Under the pieces are notes generated by a model, which searched no databases, was not told the origin of the DNA, and saw nothing but the letters and a program-made list of their open reading frames with translations. Below, in pieces: positions 17,062-27,622 of a stretch of DNA of 64,000 bases. The stretch comes from Pararhizobium arenae (GTDB taxonomy: Bacteria; Pseudomonadota; Alphaproteobacteria; Rhizobiales; Rhizobiaceae). Position 1 is the first letter of the stretch. Each line of letters opens with the position of its first letter. Location of the stretch: NCBI RefSeq assembly GCF_001931685.1, contig NZ_MOOY01000004.1, positions 186,001 through 250,000 on the forward strand. Direction: 5' to 3'. Position numbers and translations under genes: made by a program.

Positions 17062-18084
17062 TTAACGCCGGCCCCAGAGAACCTTGAAGCGGGCATTGCG
17101 GCAGGTTTCGCCCCATTCCTTGAACGCCTCGGTCATGACCGGCTCGTAGGGCAGGCCGCGATTGGCGACGATCATCACGCGGCCGCCGATCTTCACCGCC
17201 TTCGCCGCCATGCGGATCATCGCAGCACCCAGCGCCGGTTCTGCCGCCTGGCTCTCATGGAAGGGCGGGTTCATGATGATCAGGTCGAACTTGTCGCGTG
17301 GCTCTTCGCTGGTCAGGTCCTGCCAGTGGAAGCGCGTCGGGATTTTTGGTGCATTGACCGCCAGATTTCCACGCGCCGCTTCCAGCGCGTGGAAATCCGC
17401 CTCGAACAGGTCAATACCCTTCAGGCCCGGCGACTTTTCAGCGAGCATGACCGAGAGATAGCCCCAGCCCGCACCAAAATCGGCGGCATGGCCGGTAAAA
17501 TCGGTCGGCAGGCGTGAGGCGAGAAGCTCGGAGCCGGCATCGATCCGGTCATGGGAGAACATGCCGGGCGCGGCATCGAAGCGGCCTTCGACACGAACCG
17601 GCTTCTTGGCATAGCGTTCGATGACGGCGTTTGCATCCGCATCGGTTGGACGGCCGAACCAGAAGGCGACGCCATGATATTTTGGCAGGCTGTCGCCACC
17701 CCAGCCGAGCTGGTAGAAGCGCTTGCGCAGCGACTGGATGCCGTCTTCCTTGCCGCCGGCAACGACGATCGTGCCGCCGATCTTCGTGCGCTTCAGCGCC
17801 TCGGCGATCCGGTCTTCGTTCTCGCCCTTGTGCTTGCCACAGAGAACCAGCGCCGCGTCATAATCGTCGCCCTCGGGCGAGGTCGTGACGTTCGCACGGG
17901 CGGCCTGCAGGGCCTTGTGGAGCGGCTTCAGCGGCTGGACCGCGTCGATAGTGCCGGCAAAGCCTTCCGGCAGCCTGTAGCCCGCCTCGGCGCCAAGAAA
18001 GAGCACGCGCTCGCCTTCGCCCGGAGACGGCAGAGTGCCGTTGTCGAAGGGATAGAAAAGGGTTTTCAAAGTGTCGCGGCTCAT
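17062..18084 (-). CDS. rsmC: 16S rRNA (guanine1207-N2)-methyltransferase-like protein RsmC
   Basis: 340 residues, close to E. coli RsmC. Two Rossmann-like halves: the degenerate N-terminal one (residues 1-165) and a catalytic C-terminal one with HAADFGAGWGYLSVMLAEKSP (SAM motif I) and LIIMNPPFHE (the NPPF/Y motif of N-methyltransferases). It would methylate the exocyclic amine of G1207 in 16S rRNA; RlmG-type activity on 23S rRNA is an alternative within the family. It lies just downstream of the pnp terminator on the same strand. Confidence 0.85.
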   Translation of the reverse strand: MSRDTLKTLFYPFDNGTLPSPGEGERVLFLGAEAGYRLPEGFAGTIDAVQPLKPLHKALQAARANVTTSPEGDDYDAALVLCGKHKGENEDRIAEALKRTKIGGTIVVAGGKEDGIQSLRKRFYQLGWGGDSLPKYHGVAFWFGRPTDADANAVIERYAKKPVRVEGRFDAAPGMFSHDRIDAGSELLASRLPTDFTGHAADFGAGWGYLSVMLAEKSPGLKGIDLFEADFHALEAARGNLAVNAPKIPTRFHWQDLTSEEPRDKFDLIIMNPPFHESQAAEPALGAAMIRMAAKAVKIGGRVMIVANRGLPYEPVMTEAFKEWGETCRNARFKVLWGRR

Positions 18085-18106
18085 GGCGGAAGTCCCGTGG
18101 AAGATA

Positions 18107-18139
18107 AAGAAAGGGCGCGGAACGATCTGCTCCGCGCCC
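18107..18139 (-). terminator. Intrinsic terminator of rpsO-pnp
   Basis: GGGCGCGGA and TCCGCGCCC (18113-18139) form a perfect 9-bp stem with a 9-base loop; read on the minus strand it is followed by TTTCTTTATC, about 25 bases after the pnp stop. Confidence 0.8.
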
Positions 18140-18164
18140 GGGTACTTAGAAAGGACGCGATTGC

Positions 18165-20297
<2,133 letters not shown>

Positions 20298-20573
20298 ATC
20301 TTGTCCTTCTATGCGGGCTTATCCGCGTCGCTGCCGTAAATGACAGGCGCGAGCGGCTTAGGGCCCCGCAAATATGACGCATCATGGGCAAGACAACGGG
20401 AGGCTTCGTCATTTCAGCGCAGCTGCGCCGAAGCATCCTGCAATCCTGCCCCATGACAGGTCATCGGTTGTTCCGCAGCGCCGGCCCATCCGGGCTGCTG
20501 GAAATAATTGTCTCGCCGGCGCGCCAGAGTGGCTGCCTTAGGCGAAGAACGGGAAAAGCCCCGTCAAAAGCGA

Positions 20574-20604
20574 CCGGCGGACGTCCTTGTCGAACGTCCG
20601 CCGG
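20574..20604 (-). promoter_or_regulatory. Strong hairpin in the rpsO-pnp interval
   Basis: Arms CCGGCGGACGT and ACGTCCGCCGG form a perfect 11-bp stem with a 9-base loop, starting 11 bases after the rpsO stop on the minus strand. A T-run does not follow at once (TCGCTTTTGACG), so it may be a leaky terminator or a processing/stability hairpin, as known at this place in enterobacteria. The rest of the 317-base interval (20298-20614) shows no gene. Confidence 0.6.
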
Positions 20605-20614
20605 AAGCGAGGTC

Positions 20615-20884
20615 TTAGCGGCGGATGCCGAGAGCCGTGATCAGCTTGGTGTAGCGCGCTTCTTCTTTCTTCTTGAGATAATCAAGAAGCGAACGGCGGC
20701 TGGAAACCATTGCCAGAAGGCCACGACGCGAGTGGTTGTCCTTCTTGTGGCCCTTGAAGTGTTCGGTCAGGTTGTTGATCCGTTCCGTCAGGATAGCAAC
20801 CTGGACTTCCGGAGAACCGGTATCGCCTTCAACGATTGCGTATTCCTTGATAAGCGCAGCCTTGCGCTCTGCAGTGATCGACAT
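20615..20884 (-). CDS. rpsO: 30S ribosomal protein S15
   Basis: 89 residues, the standard length. The family pattern is complete: [50 protein letters not shown] and [13 protein letters not shown]15 binds the central domain of 16S rRNA early in assembly and in many bacteria represses its own translation. AAAGGAT lies upstream of the ATG. First gene of the rpsO-pnp unit. Confidence 0.98.
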   Translation of the reverse strand: MSITAERKAALIKEYAIVEGDTGSPEVQVAILTERINNLTEHFKGHKKDNHSRRGLLAMVSSRRSLLDYLKKKEEARYTKLITALGIRR

Positions 20885-21067
20885 CGTGTGATCCTTTCGA
20901 TTTTACAGGATTTCGGGACGCCTGCAGCCGGGATGTCGTCTAGCTGCGGCCAAATGGAGCAGAAGGCCGCTTTTATTACGGAGCTTTTGCTGGCGGTGCC
21001 TATAAACCATCCTGACACAAAAGGAAAGGGGCGTGCACGAGGCCCGGCCGGCACCCTTCCGGTGCTG

Positions 21068-21397
21068 TCAACCGGGCGGTGTCCGCGGGCGCATCGGCGC
21101 TGATTTCATCGCATCTGCAGCGCAGTCGAGATAGGCGCCAAACACCCAGCCCTGTTCTCTGCCATCGGCGAAAATGCGCAGCCAAAGTTTTTGCCCGACC
21201 ATGCGCTCTTCCAGCACCCGCACGCTGCTGCCGTTGTCAATTGTCGAGAGAATGCCGCCGTTGGGCTGCGCGCGAACATTAAGCGGCGTTCCGGTCGGGT
21301 CAGCGACGGTACAGACGCGATCGGACCCCAAGGTCGGTGCCGCGCCGGCGAGTACCATCGCGGATAACAAGCAGCATGCCCGAACGATCGGCCGCAT
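21068..21397 (-). CDS. Secreted SH3-domain protein
   Basis: 109 residues with a signal peptide (ACCLLSAMVLAGAAPTLG) and a bacterial SH3 domain (DPTGTPLNVRAQPNGGILSTI, SVRVLEERMVG, WLRIFADGREQGWVFGAYLDC). Two Cys flank the domain. Such domains usually bind peptidoglycan or sense the envelope. GAGGGGG precedes the ATG. The histidine kinase stop lies only 12 bases upstream on the same strand, so the two are probably co-transcribed, and the SH3 protein may act in the same envelope signal. Confidence 0.8.
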   Translation of the reverse strand: MRPIVRACCLLSAMVLAGAAPTLGSDRVCTVADPTGTPLNVRAQPNGGILSTIDNGSSVRVLEERMVGQKLWLRIFADGREQGWVFGAYLDCAADAMKSAPMRPRTPPG

Positions 21398-21409
21398 CGT
21401 GTCGCCCCC

Positions 21410-23095
21410 TCAGCTTTCCTCCACAAGCTCGCCCAGCAAGCGCGCGCGTGGAATGGTGATATGCCATTCGATACCATCGTCATGCATGCTGCGCTTCAGC
21501 GTTGCGCCGAGCGCCATAGCCAGCATGCGCTCTAGCACCATGGTTCCGAAACCCTTGCGTGGCGAGCTTGGAATGTCCGAAAGATCGGCCCCGCGCTCGC
21601 GCCAGACGATCACGACATCCTCGTCGCCGCTGGTCCAGGCAAGATCGATCGTGCCGTCGCCATTGGCAAGCGCACCGTATTTCGTGGCGTTTGTGGCAAG
21701 CTCGTGCAAGGCCATGCCGAGGGTCTGCGAGACCTGTGCGTCGAGCCGCACCGAGGGTCCGAAGATGCGCACGCGCGCCGGATCGTCGGGGATGAAGGGC
21801 TGGAGCTGGTTACGGGCGAGTTCGCCGAAATCGACACCCTGAGAAGCGTTGGCGATCATCAGGTCGGTCGAGCGCGCAAGGCCCGCGATGCGCTTGCGGA
21901 AGGTGTCGGCGAAATCCTGCCGGCTTTCGGGCGATGTCACCGACTGGTTCAGCATCGACTGGATGACGGTGAGTTGGTTTTTCGAGCGGTGCGCCACTTC
22001 GCGCATGAGGAAGCGAATTTCGTTTTCCGCCTTTGCACGCGCCTGTGCGGCATCGGCAATCGCCTGGGAAACCGTTTCGACTTCGGTGATCATGTGCTCG
22101 CGCGGGGCGATCGGCTGACCTTCGCCCAGAAGCCGCGCATCCCGCTCCACCATTTTGACGCCCTGGGCGAGGACACGGGCGATCAGCGTGGATCCTGCGA
22201 CAGCAAAGCCCGCAAACAGCACGGCTCCGGCGGACAGCCAGAGGAACGACCAGAACACCGGGGCATCGACGGCCGAACTCTTCGCCCACGCGACGATCCG
22301 CCATCCTGTCGACATGGAAAACTCCGTCACTGTACGGTAGGCGACGCCATCGTGAGACGCCTCGTGGATCCCGACATTCAGGGCCGGCGCGAGATCCATG
22401 AAAAACGGCTTTCCAACGGCAAGCGATGGATCGGACGAAGCGATCAGCTTGCCGGTGCGATCCAGCAGCGCGGCGTTCCATCCGGGAGAAAGCACGTCGC
22501 GGTTGACAGCCTTGCGCATGCCATCCGCGTTCCCCGTCAGCGTCAGCAGGTAATCCGGCTGGCCAGAAGGCGTGCGGACCGGCAGGTACACGTTATAGAC
22601 CCAGCGCTGCGCGGTGCGGCCGAAGAAAACGTCGGACACCAGCGGCTCGCCGCTCTGGAAGGCCTGGCTGATCGACTTCGGATCGGAGGCTGGACCAAGC
22701 GGGCTTCCGAAGGCAACGCGCGTGTTCAGCAACTGCTGACCGGTGCGATCGATAAGGAGCAGGTTGTTTCCGGTATCGGCGAGAGCGGCAACGGCGCGTG
22801 CATGAAGGGCTGCCAGATCGGCCGGATCGATCTGGTTTCCAGGCGACAGCGCCTTCAGCGCCGTCAGCATGCCTTCGATCTCGCGCTCGACGACCCGTGT
22901 AACGGCGCCAGTCGAGCCCTTGAGCAAGGCCGTCATGACGCGATCCTGCTCGTCGGTAATACGCTTGAGGATGACAAGCGAGAACACGAAAGAGGGGACG
23001 ATCGCGATGATCACCAGTGCCGTAAGGTAGAATGACAACGGTCGCCGGAGCCGGTGGCGCAGGTCCGCCGCAAAGGTGCCAAACCGCGCCCGCAT
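21410..23095 (-). CDS. Membrane sensor histidine kinase of the HWE family
   Basis: 561 residues from ATG 23095, which has AGGA 7 bases upstream; an ATG at 23110 is possible. Transmembrane segment near residues 20-40, a periplasmic dCache-like sensor of about 230 residues, a second membrane segment (FWSFLWLSAGAVLFAGFAVAG), a HAMP-like linker, then the kinase. The H-box is REVAHRSKNQLTVIQSMLNQ, the N-box HELATNATKYGAL and the G1 region contains VIVWRERG (the W-x-E that names the HWE family). HWE kinases are abundant in Rhizobiales, often in the general stress response. No response regulator gene is adjacent, so its partner is elsewhere. Probably co-transcribed with the SH3 protein downstream. 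Confidence 0.85.
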   Translation of the reverse strand: MRARFGTFAADLRHRLRRPLSFYLTALVIIAIVPSFVFSLVILKRITDEQDRVMTALLKGSTGAVTRVVEREIEGMLTALKALSPGNQIDPADLAALHARAVAALADTGNNLLLIDRTGQQLLNTRVAFGSPLGPASDPKSISQAFQSGEPLVSDVFFGRTAQRWVYNVYLPVRTPSGQPDYLLTLTGNADGMRKAVNRDVLSPGWNAALLDRTGKLIASSDPSLAVGKPFFMDLAPALNVGIHEASHDGVAYRTVTEFSMSTGWRIVAWAKSSAVDAPVFWSFLWLSAGAVLFAGFAVAGSTLIARVLAQGVKMVERDARLLGEGQPIAPREHMITEVETVSQAIADAAQARAKAENEIRFLMREVAHRSKNQLTVIQSMLNQSVTSPESRQDFADTFRKRIAGLARSTDLMIANASQGVDFGELARNQLQPFIPDDPARVRIFGPSVRLDAQVSQTLGMALHELATNATKYGALANGDGTIDLAWTSGDEDVVIVWRERGADLSDIPSSPRKGFGTMVLERMLAMALGATLKRSMHDDGIEWHITIPRARLLGELVEES

Positions 23096-23269
23096 GCCTT
23101 TGTCCTGCATCGTCGTCAAACGCAGCCCTCGTATATCGCAACCGCCGCCGCGGCATCATTCCAACCTCGGCAGCGGTGCGCCCTGTGCCGAACGCACCTG
23201 TGCCGATTCTTTCGGGGCGATCATGCGTCAGGGCGCAGTGGAAGGCAAACTTCCGGTCGCCGCCTGATA

Positions 23270-24205
23270 TCAATCGGTGTTGAACACCCGCTTAGGCCGG
23301 AACTCTCCCTCACCGATTTCGCCGATGGCGACGAGCTTGCCGCGCGCGGTGGCATAGGCTTCCGGCTCGGCCAGCGGGGCGTCGCGGCCGCGCATGATAA
23401 TCGGGTTGCCCATGCGCAGGCGGTGGGCCTGATCGTCACTGATGGCGATATGCGGCAGGTTCGACAGAGCTTCGCCGGTATCGATCAGGAAAGCATCGAG
23501 CGCTTCAAGGCGTTCTTCGTCGCTCTCGATCTTTTCCAGCGCCACGAGCTCTGCAAGTGGCACCATCTGCTCTTCGGCAAACGGCGCGACAAAGCTGCGG
23601 CGTAGAGAGGCGATATGGCCAAAGCAGCCGAGCTCACGGCCGAAATCGCGTGCCAGCGAACGCACATAGGTTCCCTTGCCGCATTCGATCTCGAAATGCG
23701 CAAGGTTCGGGGTGCAGCCGATGAGCGACAGGCGGAACACTTCCACTTCGCGGGCAGGGATTTCGACGGTCTCGCCATCCCGGGCAAGATCGTAGGCGCG
23801 CTCGCCATCGATCTTGATCGCCGAGAACTGCGGCGGCACCTGCGAGATGACGCCGGTATAGCTTGGCAGAAGAGCGCGGATCGCCTCTTCCGTGGGACGG
23901 TTGTCGGAGGATTTTACGACCTGGCCTTCCAGATCGTCGGTGGAGCGCTCTTCGCCCCAGGCCACGGAGAATTCATAGATCTTGCGGCCGTCCATCACAT
24001 ACGGAACGGTCTTGGTCGCATCGCCGAGCGCGATCGGCAGCATGCCCGACGCCAAGGGGTCGAGTGTGCCGGCATGGCCTGCCTTCTGCGCCTTGAACAG
24101 CCACTTGATCTTGGAAACGGCTTCGGTCGAGCCGAAATCGAGCGGTTTGTCGAGGATCAGCCAGCCGGAAATCGGCCGGCCCTTGGGCTTGCGGGGTTTT
24201 GACAT
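23270..24205 (-). CDS. truB: tRNA pseudouridine(55) synthase TruB
   Basis: 311 residues. [20 protein letters not shown] and the catalytic segment [21 protein letters not shown] with the nucleophilic Asp mark Tru[18 protein letters not shown] is motif III, and a short PUA-like tail closes the protein. Makes pseudouridine 55 in the T-loop of tRNAs and acts as an RNA chaperone. Starts three bases after the unknown gene at 24209, in the unit rbfA - unknown - truB. Confidence 0.95.
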   Translation of the reverse strand: MSKPRKPKGRPISGWLILDKPLDFGSTEAVSKIKWLFKAQKAGHAGTLDPLASGMLPIALGDATKTVPYVMDGRKIYEFSVAWGEERSTDDLEGQVVKSSDNRPTEEAIRALLPSYTGVISQVPPQFSAIKIDGERAYDLARDGETVEIPAREVEVFRLSLIGCTPNLAHFEIECGKGTYVRSLARDFGRELGCFGHIASLRRSFVAPFAEEQMVPLAELVALEKIESDEERLEALDAFLIDTGEALSNLPHIAISDDQAHRLRMGNPIIMRGRDAPLAEPEAYATARGKLVAIGEIGEGEFRPKRVFNTD

Positions 24206-24208
24206 TGT

Positions 24209-24664
24209 TCAGGCTCTTTTTTTGCGGAAGGTGGCGGCTGTCTTGGCGACGCTGCCATCCGGCATTTTCTGGCTGTTGCCTTTTTCGTATCCCAGCGCAT
24301 AGAGGCGGCGGGCGATCAGGTAACCGGCGGCGATCGGCGCGCCGTTGGCGATGCTGTAATCGTCGCCCAGTTCCTCGACGAGGAGCGGCTCTATGGCGCC
24401 GAGCGGCGGCTTTCCGGTGGAAGCGGCATCGGTCAGCAGCTTCTCATGATAGGGCGAATAGATGACGGCTTCGAGCACCTTCATCTCGCGGTCACCATGA
24501 GCAATTTCCTCGCCCCGACGAAAGGGCAGGCCGGAGGCCACCATCATCTCGACAAGACGCACCGCCTCGGCATTGTCGAAGCGGGCAAGATTGGTGCGAT
24601 AAAAGGTCTGACGGCGCTCAAAAGTCCAGCTGTTGAGCTCGTCGAGAGTGATATGCTTTGCCAT
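24209..24664 (-). CDS. Conserved-position protein of unknown function between rbfA and truB
   Basis: 151 residues; family not recognised. The ATG at 24664 overlaps the rbfA stop (TGATG), and the stop is three bases from truB, so it is a genuine member of the operon with translational coupling on both sides. No signal peptide or membrane segment. Sequence is a mix of short helices (LDELNSWTFERRQTFYRTNL; DNAEAVRLVEMMVASGL) and a GAPIAAGYLIARRLYALGYEKG segment. Position inside a ribosome/tRNA maturation operon suggests a role in translation or RNA binding, only by association. Confidence 0.75.
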   Translation of the reverse strand: MAKHITLDELNSWTFERRQTFYRTNLARFDNAEAVRLVEMMVASGLPFRRGEEIAHGDREMKVLEAVIYSPYHEKLLTDAASTGKPPLGAIEPLLVEELGDDYSIANGAPIAAGYLIARRLYALGYEKGNSQKMPDGSVAKTAATFRKKRA

Positions 24665-25083
24665 CACTGCCCGTTTTTGTCGTCAGGGCCGTCTTCATCG
24701 GTAAGGTCGCGCTGGACTTCCGGCGAGCGCAGAAGCTCATCGATCTTCTTGTAGTTGTCGAAGCTCGTGTCGTCGCGGAAGCGCACTTCCGGCATATATT
24801 TCATCTGCCGCAGATGCGGTGTCAGACGTCCGCGAATATACTTGGCATTCTTGTTGAGGGCGGCGATCGGTTCGGCATGATCGGCGACGCCAAGCGGCGT
24901 CACATAGGCCGTGGCGATCTTCAGGTCGGGCGACATGCGCACTTCCGAAATCGAAATCACGGTCTTTTCGATCAACGGATCGCGCACCTCTCCCCGCTGC
25001 AGAACCTGGGTCAGGGCTGCACGGACTTGCTCGCCGACCCTCAGCATGCGCTGCGAGGGGGCGGATGAGGTTGCTTTGCTCAT
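24664..25083 (-). CDS. rbfA: 30S ribosome-binding factor A
   Basis: 139 residues from ATG 25083 ([20 protein letters not shown]); the longer frame to 25236 lacks support. Contains [73 protein letters not shown], the KH-like fold of RbfA. It binds the 30S subunit and helps process the 5' end of 16S rRNA, also in cold adaptation. infB, its usual upstream neighbour, is not next to it here but at the right edge of the window. Confidence 0.93.
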   Translation of the reverse strand: MSKATSSAPSQRMLRVGEQVRAALTQVLQRGEVRDPLIEKTVISISEVRMSPDLKIATAYVTPLGVADHAEPIAALNKNAKYIRGRLTPHLRQMKYMPEVRFRDDTSFDNYKKIDELLRSPEVQRDLTDEDGPDDKNGQ

Positions 25084-25269
25084 GGTTTTTCCGCTGTCTG
25101 GCGTTTCAATGAACGCAATAGTGGCGGTCAAATGCCTCTTTCGGGTCCAAAGGTCAAGGCTTTCCGGGTTTTTCAGGCTTTCCAACTGGTGAGAATCAGG
25201 GGAGGGAGCTTGAAAGCGGCAGGTCTCCATGTTCAATCAGGGCCCAAGATTTTGAAGACAGGAGCAGCC

Positions 25270-26010
25270 ATGCGGGTTCTGGTGGTCGAGAATATGCCTC
25301 ATTCCAAACTGGGGCAGGTGGGTGTTGCGCTGACGGAAGCCGGTGCCCAAATCGATCTTCGCCGTCCCTATGACGGTGCGGCCTTGCCGGACGATGCGGC
25401 GGATTTCGATGCTCTCGTCGTCTTCGGCGGAGAACAGAGCGCCGTCGACGACGAGCTGCATCCCTATCTGCCAAGCCTCGCCCGGCTGATGCGCGTCTTT
25501 ACCGAGGCCGACAAGGCGGTTCTCGGTATCTGCCTCGGAAGTCAGTTGCTTGCTCGTGGCTATGGCGCTGAAAACCTCCTGAACCGCACGCGCGAATTCG
25601 GCTGGCACGACGTTATGCTGACCGCCGAGGGGCGCGCCGATCCGGTGCTGTCTGCCGCTGGCGATGCGTTCAAGATTTTCGAGTGGCACTCCGATACCTT
25701 CACCCTGCCACAGGGTGCCGTGCATCTTGCCGCCAACCCCGCCGTCGCCAACCAGGCCTTCCGCGTCGGCCGCGCCGGTTACGGCATGCAGTTCCATTTC
25801 GAGGCCTCGACCGATGTGGTGGTCGAATGGAACGATATCTTCCGTCACCAGATCGTCGCGCGGGATGCGCAGTGGCTCGAGGACTATCAGCTTCATGCAG
25901 CCGCCGATGGCCCGCAGGCCGATGCGGACGGCTTAGCGTTGGCGCGTGCATGGGTGAAGCAGATCCGCGTCGAGGCGAGCCATGCGCCGCTGCAGGCCCG
26001 TGTCGGCTGA
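25270..26010 (+). CDS. Class I glutamine amidotransferase-like protein
   Basis: 246 residues from ATG 25270, with ACAGGAG upstream. Triad: Cys in LGICLGSQLLARGYG (nucleophile elbow, about residue 86), His and Glu in GMQFHFEAS (about 178-180). DALVVFGGEQSAVDD is the oxyanion strand. Family members hydrolyse glutamine for a synthetase partner or act as peptidases on gamma-glutamyl compounds (PuuD-like); stand-alone copies like this often resemble GMP synthase subunit A. No partner gene is adjacent, so the substrate is unknown. It converges with the phospholipid cassette, two bases between stops. Confidence 0.8.
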   Translation: MRVLVVENMPHSKLGQVGVALTEAGAQIDLRRPYDGAALPDDAADFDALVVFGGEQSAVDDELHPYLPSLARLMRVFTEADKAVLGICLGSQLLARGYGAENLLNRTREFGWHDVMLTAEGRADPVLSAAGDAFKIFEWHSDTFTLPQGAVHLAANPAVANQAFRVGRAGYGMQFHFEASTDVVVEWNDIFRHQIVARDAQWLEDYQLHAAADGPQADADGLALARAWVKQIRVEASHAPLQARVG

Positions 26011-26012
26011 GC

Positions 26013-26675
26013 CTACGCCGGCGGACGCCCACGCGCCTTCAGTTGCTGGATGATATGCCATGAGCGCCGGATGACGGTGATCGCCGAGCCAAGTGCCACG
26101 ATCGTCAGGGCGATGATCAGGATATCGTCCCGTCCGGACCAGAGCGGTTCGAAGACGGAGATTATGGCCGCTGCGGTGATGGTCGCCATGCGGTGCTGCT
26201 TGGCCATCGGGCCGGAGAAATCGGCGGGCAGGCCATTGGCGTGCCCGAGTTCGCGGACATAGGCGGTCAGGATTGCAAGCGCCGCCGCTGCCCAGCCGAG
26301 TTCCGGCATGTCGACGCCGGCGCCGACCCCGGCAAAGATGAAGAGATCGGCGGCGCGATCGGGAAACTCGTTCCAGAACGGCCCGTCGGCAGCACCCTTG
26401 CCGCCTTCCACCGCCACCATGCCATCGAAAAGGTTGCAGAGCAGCCGAAGCTGGCAGAAGAGTGCCGCAAGCAGCAGCATGACGATGCGCTCGGTATGCT
26501 CGCTGTGTCCTGCCCACCAGAATGCCCCTCCGGCCAGCGCGGCCATGACCATGCTGGCTTGCGAAATCTGGTTCGGAGTCACCGAGCGTTCCGCCAGAAA
26601 ACGGGCGATCCCTTGCGCCCATTTCGTGTTGCGGCTGGCAAGCGGGCGGCGATCCTTCAGTTCTTCCTGCGTCAT
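26013..26675 (-). CDS. CDP-alcohol phosphatidyltransferase family membrane protein with altered metal ligands
   Basis: 220 residues from ATG 26675, overlapping the cdsA-like stop by four bases. Four to six hydrophobic segments. The CDP-AP signature (D-x2-D-G-x2-A-R-x8-G-x3-D-x3-D) is recognisable by spacing in NLFDGMVAV...GPFWNEFPD, but the first and third Asp are Asn and the Arg is Val; only the second and fourth Asp remain. Normal members use these four Asp for two metals that activate the acceptor alcohol, so the chemistry may differ or activity may be weak. It is the last gene of a PlsC-CdsA-CDP-AP cassette like the poorly known ynb genes of E. coli. The product lipid is unknown. Confidence 0.8.
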   Translation of the reverse strand: MTQEELKDRRPLASRNTKWAQGIARFLAERSVTPNQISQASMVMAALAGGAFWWAGHSEHTERIVMLLLAALFCQLRLLCNLFDGMVAVEGGKGAADGPFWNEFPDRAADLFIFAGVGAGVDMPELGWAAAALAILTAYVRELGHANGLPADFSGPMAKQHRMATITAAAIISVFEPLWSGRDDILIIALTIVALGSAITVIRRSWHIIQQLKARGRPPA

Positions 26676-27622
26676 GTCAGCGACCACCCGAAGCGAACGA
26701 TATGGAAGAAGATCGGCGCGGAGAAGACGACCGAGTCGAGCCGGTCGATCAGCCCGCCATGGCCTCCGATGAGGTGCCCCCAATCCTTGACGCCCTTGTC
26801 CCGTTTGATGGCGGACATCACCAGTCCGCCGAAGAAGCCCATGATCGCGATCGTCAGCGCAAGTCCTGCCGCCTGCAGCGGCGAAAATGGCGTGATCCAC
26901 CACAGCCCGGCGCCGACCAGCGTCGCGCTCGCAACGCCGCCGACAAAGCCCTCGACCGTTTTTGACGGCGAAAGTCTGGGCGCGATCTTGGTTTTTCCGA
27001 AGAGTTTGCCCCAGACATATTGCAGCACATCGCTCATCTGCACGACGATGATCAGGAAGGCGATCAGCAGCACGTTTTTCCCGTCATAGCCGGGAATATC
27101 GAGACTGAGCAGCGCCGGCACATGCGAGGCACAAAAGACGCAGATCATCAGCGCCCACTGCACCTCGGCGATGCGCATCAGAAAATGCTCGGTATCCCCC
27201 CGGAGCACCGAGATGATCGGCATGAACAGGAAGGCGTAGACGGGGATGAAGATCGAATAGAGCCCGTAATATTCGATCGCGATCAGATAATACTGCACCG
27301 GCAGCACGACAAAGAAAGCCGCTGCCAGCGCCCAATGATCGGCGCGGCGGGTGTTGGTGAGTGTCACGAATTCGCGCAGCGCCGCGAAGGAGCAGAAGGC
27401 AAAGAGAATGACGACGCCCACCCGGCCGGCAATAAAGGCGATGCCGATCAGCACGACCATCACCCACCAGGCATTGATGCGGGCATTGAGGTTCTCGATG
27501 GTCGTGTTGCTGCCGTCAGGCGAAAGCTTCACTCTCAGGACATAGCCGATCACCGAGGCGACGGCGAGAAAGGCGCCGGTGCCGGACAGAAGCAGGATAA
27601 GATCCGATTGCGCGTCGTTCAT
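26672..27622 (-). CDS. Phosphatidate cytidylyltransferase (CdsA-like paralogue)
   Basis: 316 residues with about eight hydrophobic segments. The C-terminal signature SPSKTVEGFVGG followed by SAIKRDKGVKDWGHLIGGHGGLIDRLDSV is that of CTP:phosphatidate cytidylyltransferases, with the metal-binding Lys-Asp...Asp residues intact. Makes CDP-diacylglycerol from CTP and phosphatidate in the inner membrane. Overlaps its neighbours by four bases on both sides. The main cdsA of proteobacteria sits beside uppS/dxr or rseP, which are absent here, so this is likely a second, cassette-specific enzyme. Confidence 0.85.
   Translation of the reverse strand: MNDAQSDLILLLSGTGAFLAVASVIGYVLRVKLSPDGSNTTIENLNARINAWWVMVVLIGIAFIAGRVGVVILFAFCSFAALREFVTLTNTRRADHWALAAAFFVVLPVQYYLIAIEYYGLYSIFIPVYAFLFMPIISVLRGDTEHFLMRIAEVQWALMICVFCASHVPALLSLDIPGYDGKNVLLIAFLIIVVQMSDVLQYVWGKLFGKTKIAPRLSPSKTVEGFVGGVASATLVGAGLWWITPFSPLQAAGLALTIAIMGFFGGLVMSAIKRDKGVKDWGHLIGGHGGLIDRLDSVVFSAPIFFHIVRFGWSLT

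Noticed and set aside
21704-23035. Plus-strand frame of 443 codons opposite the histidine kinase
   Set aside because: Low-complexity Arg/Gly-rich antisense frame; the kinase motifs on the minus strand are intact.
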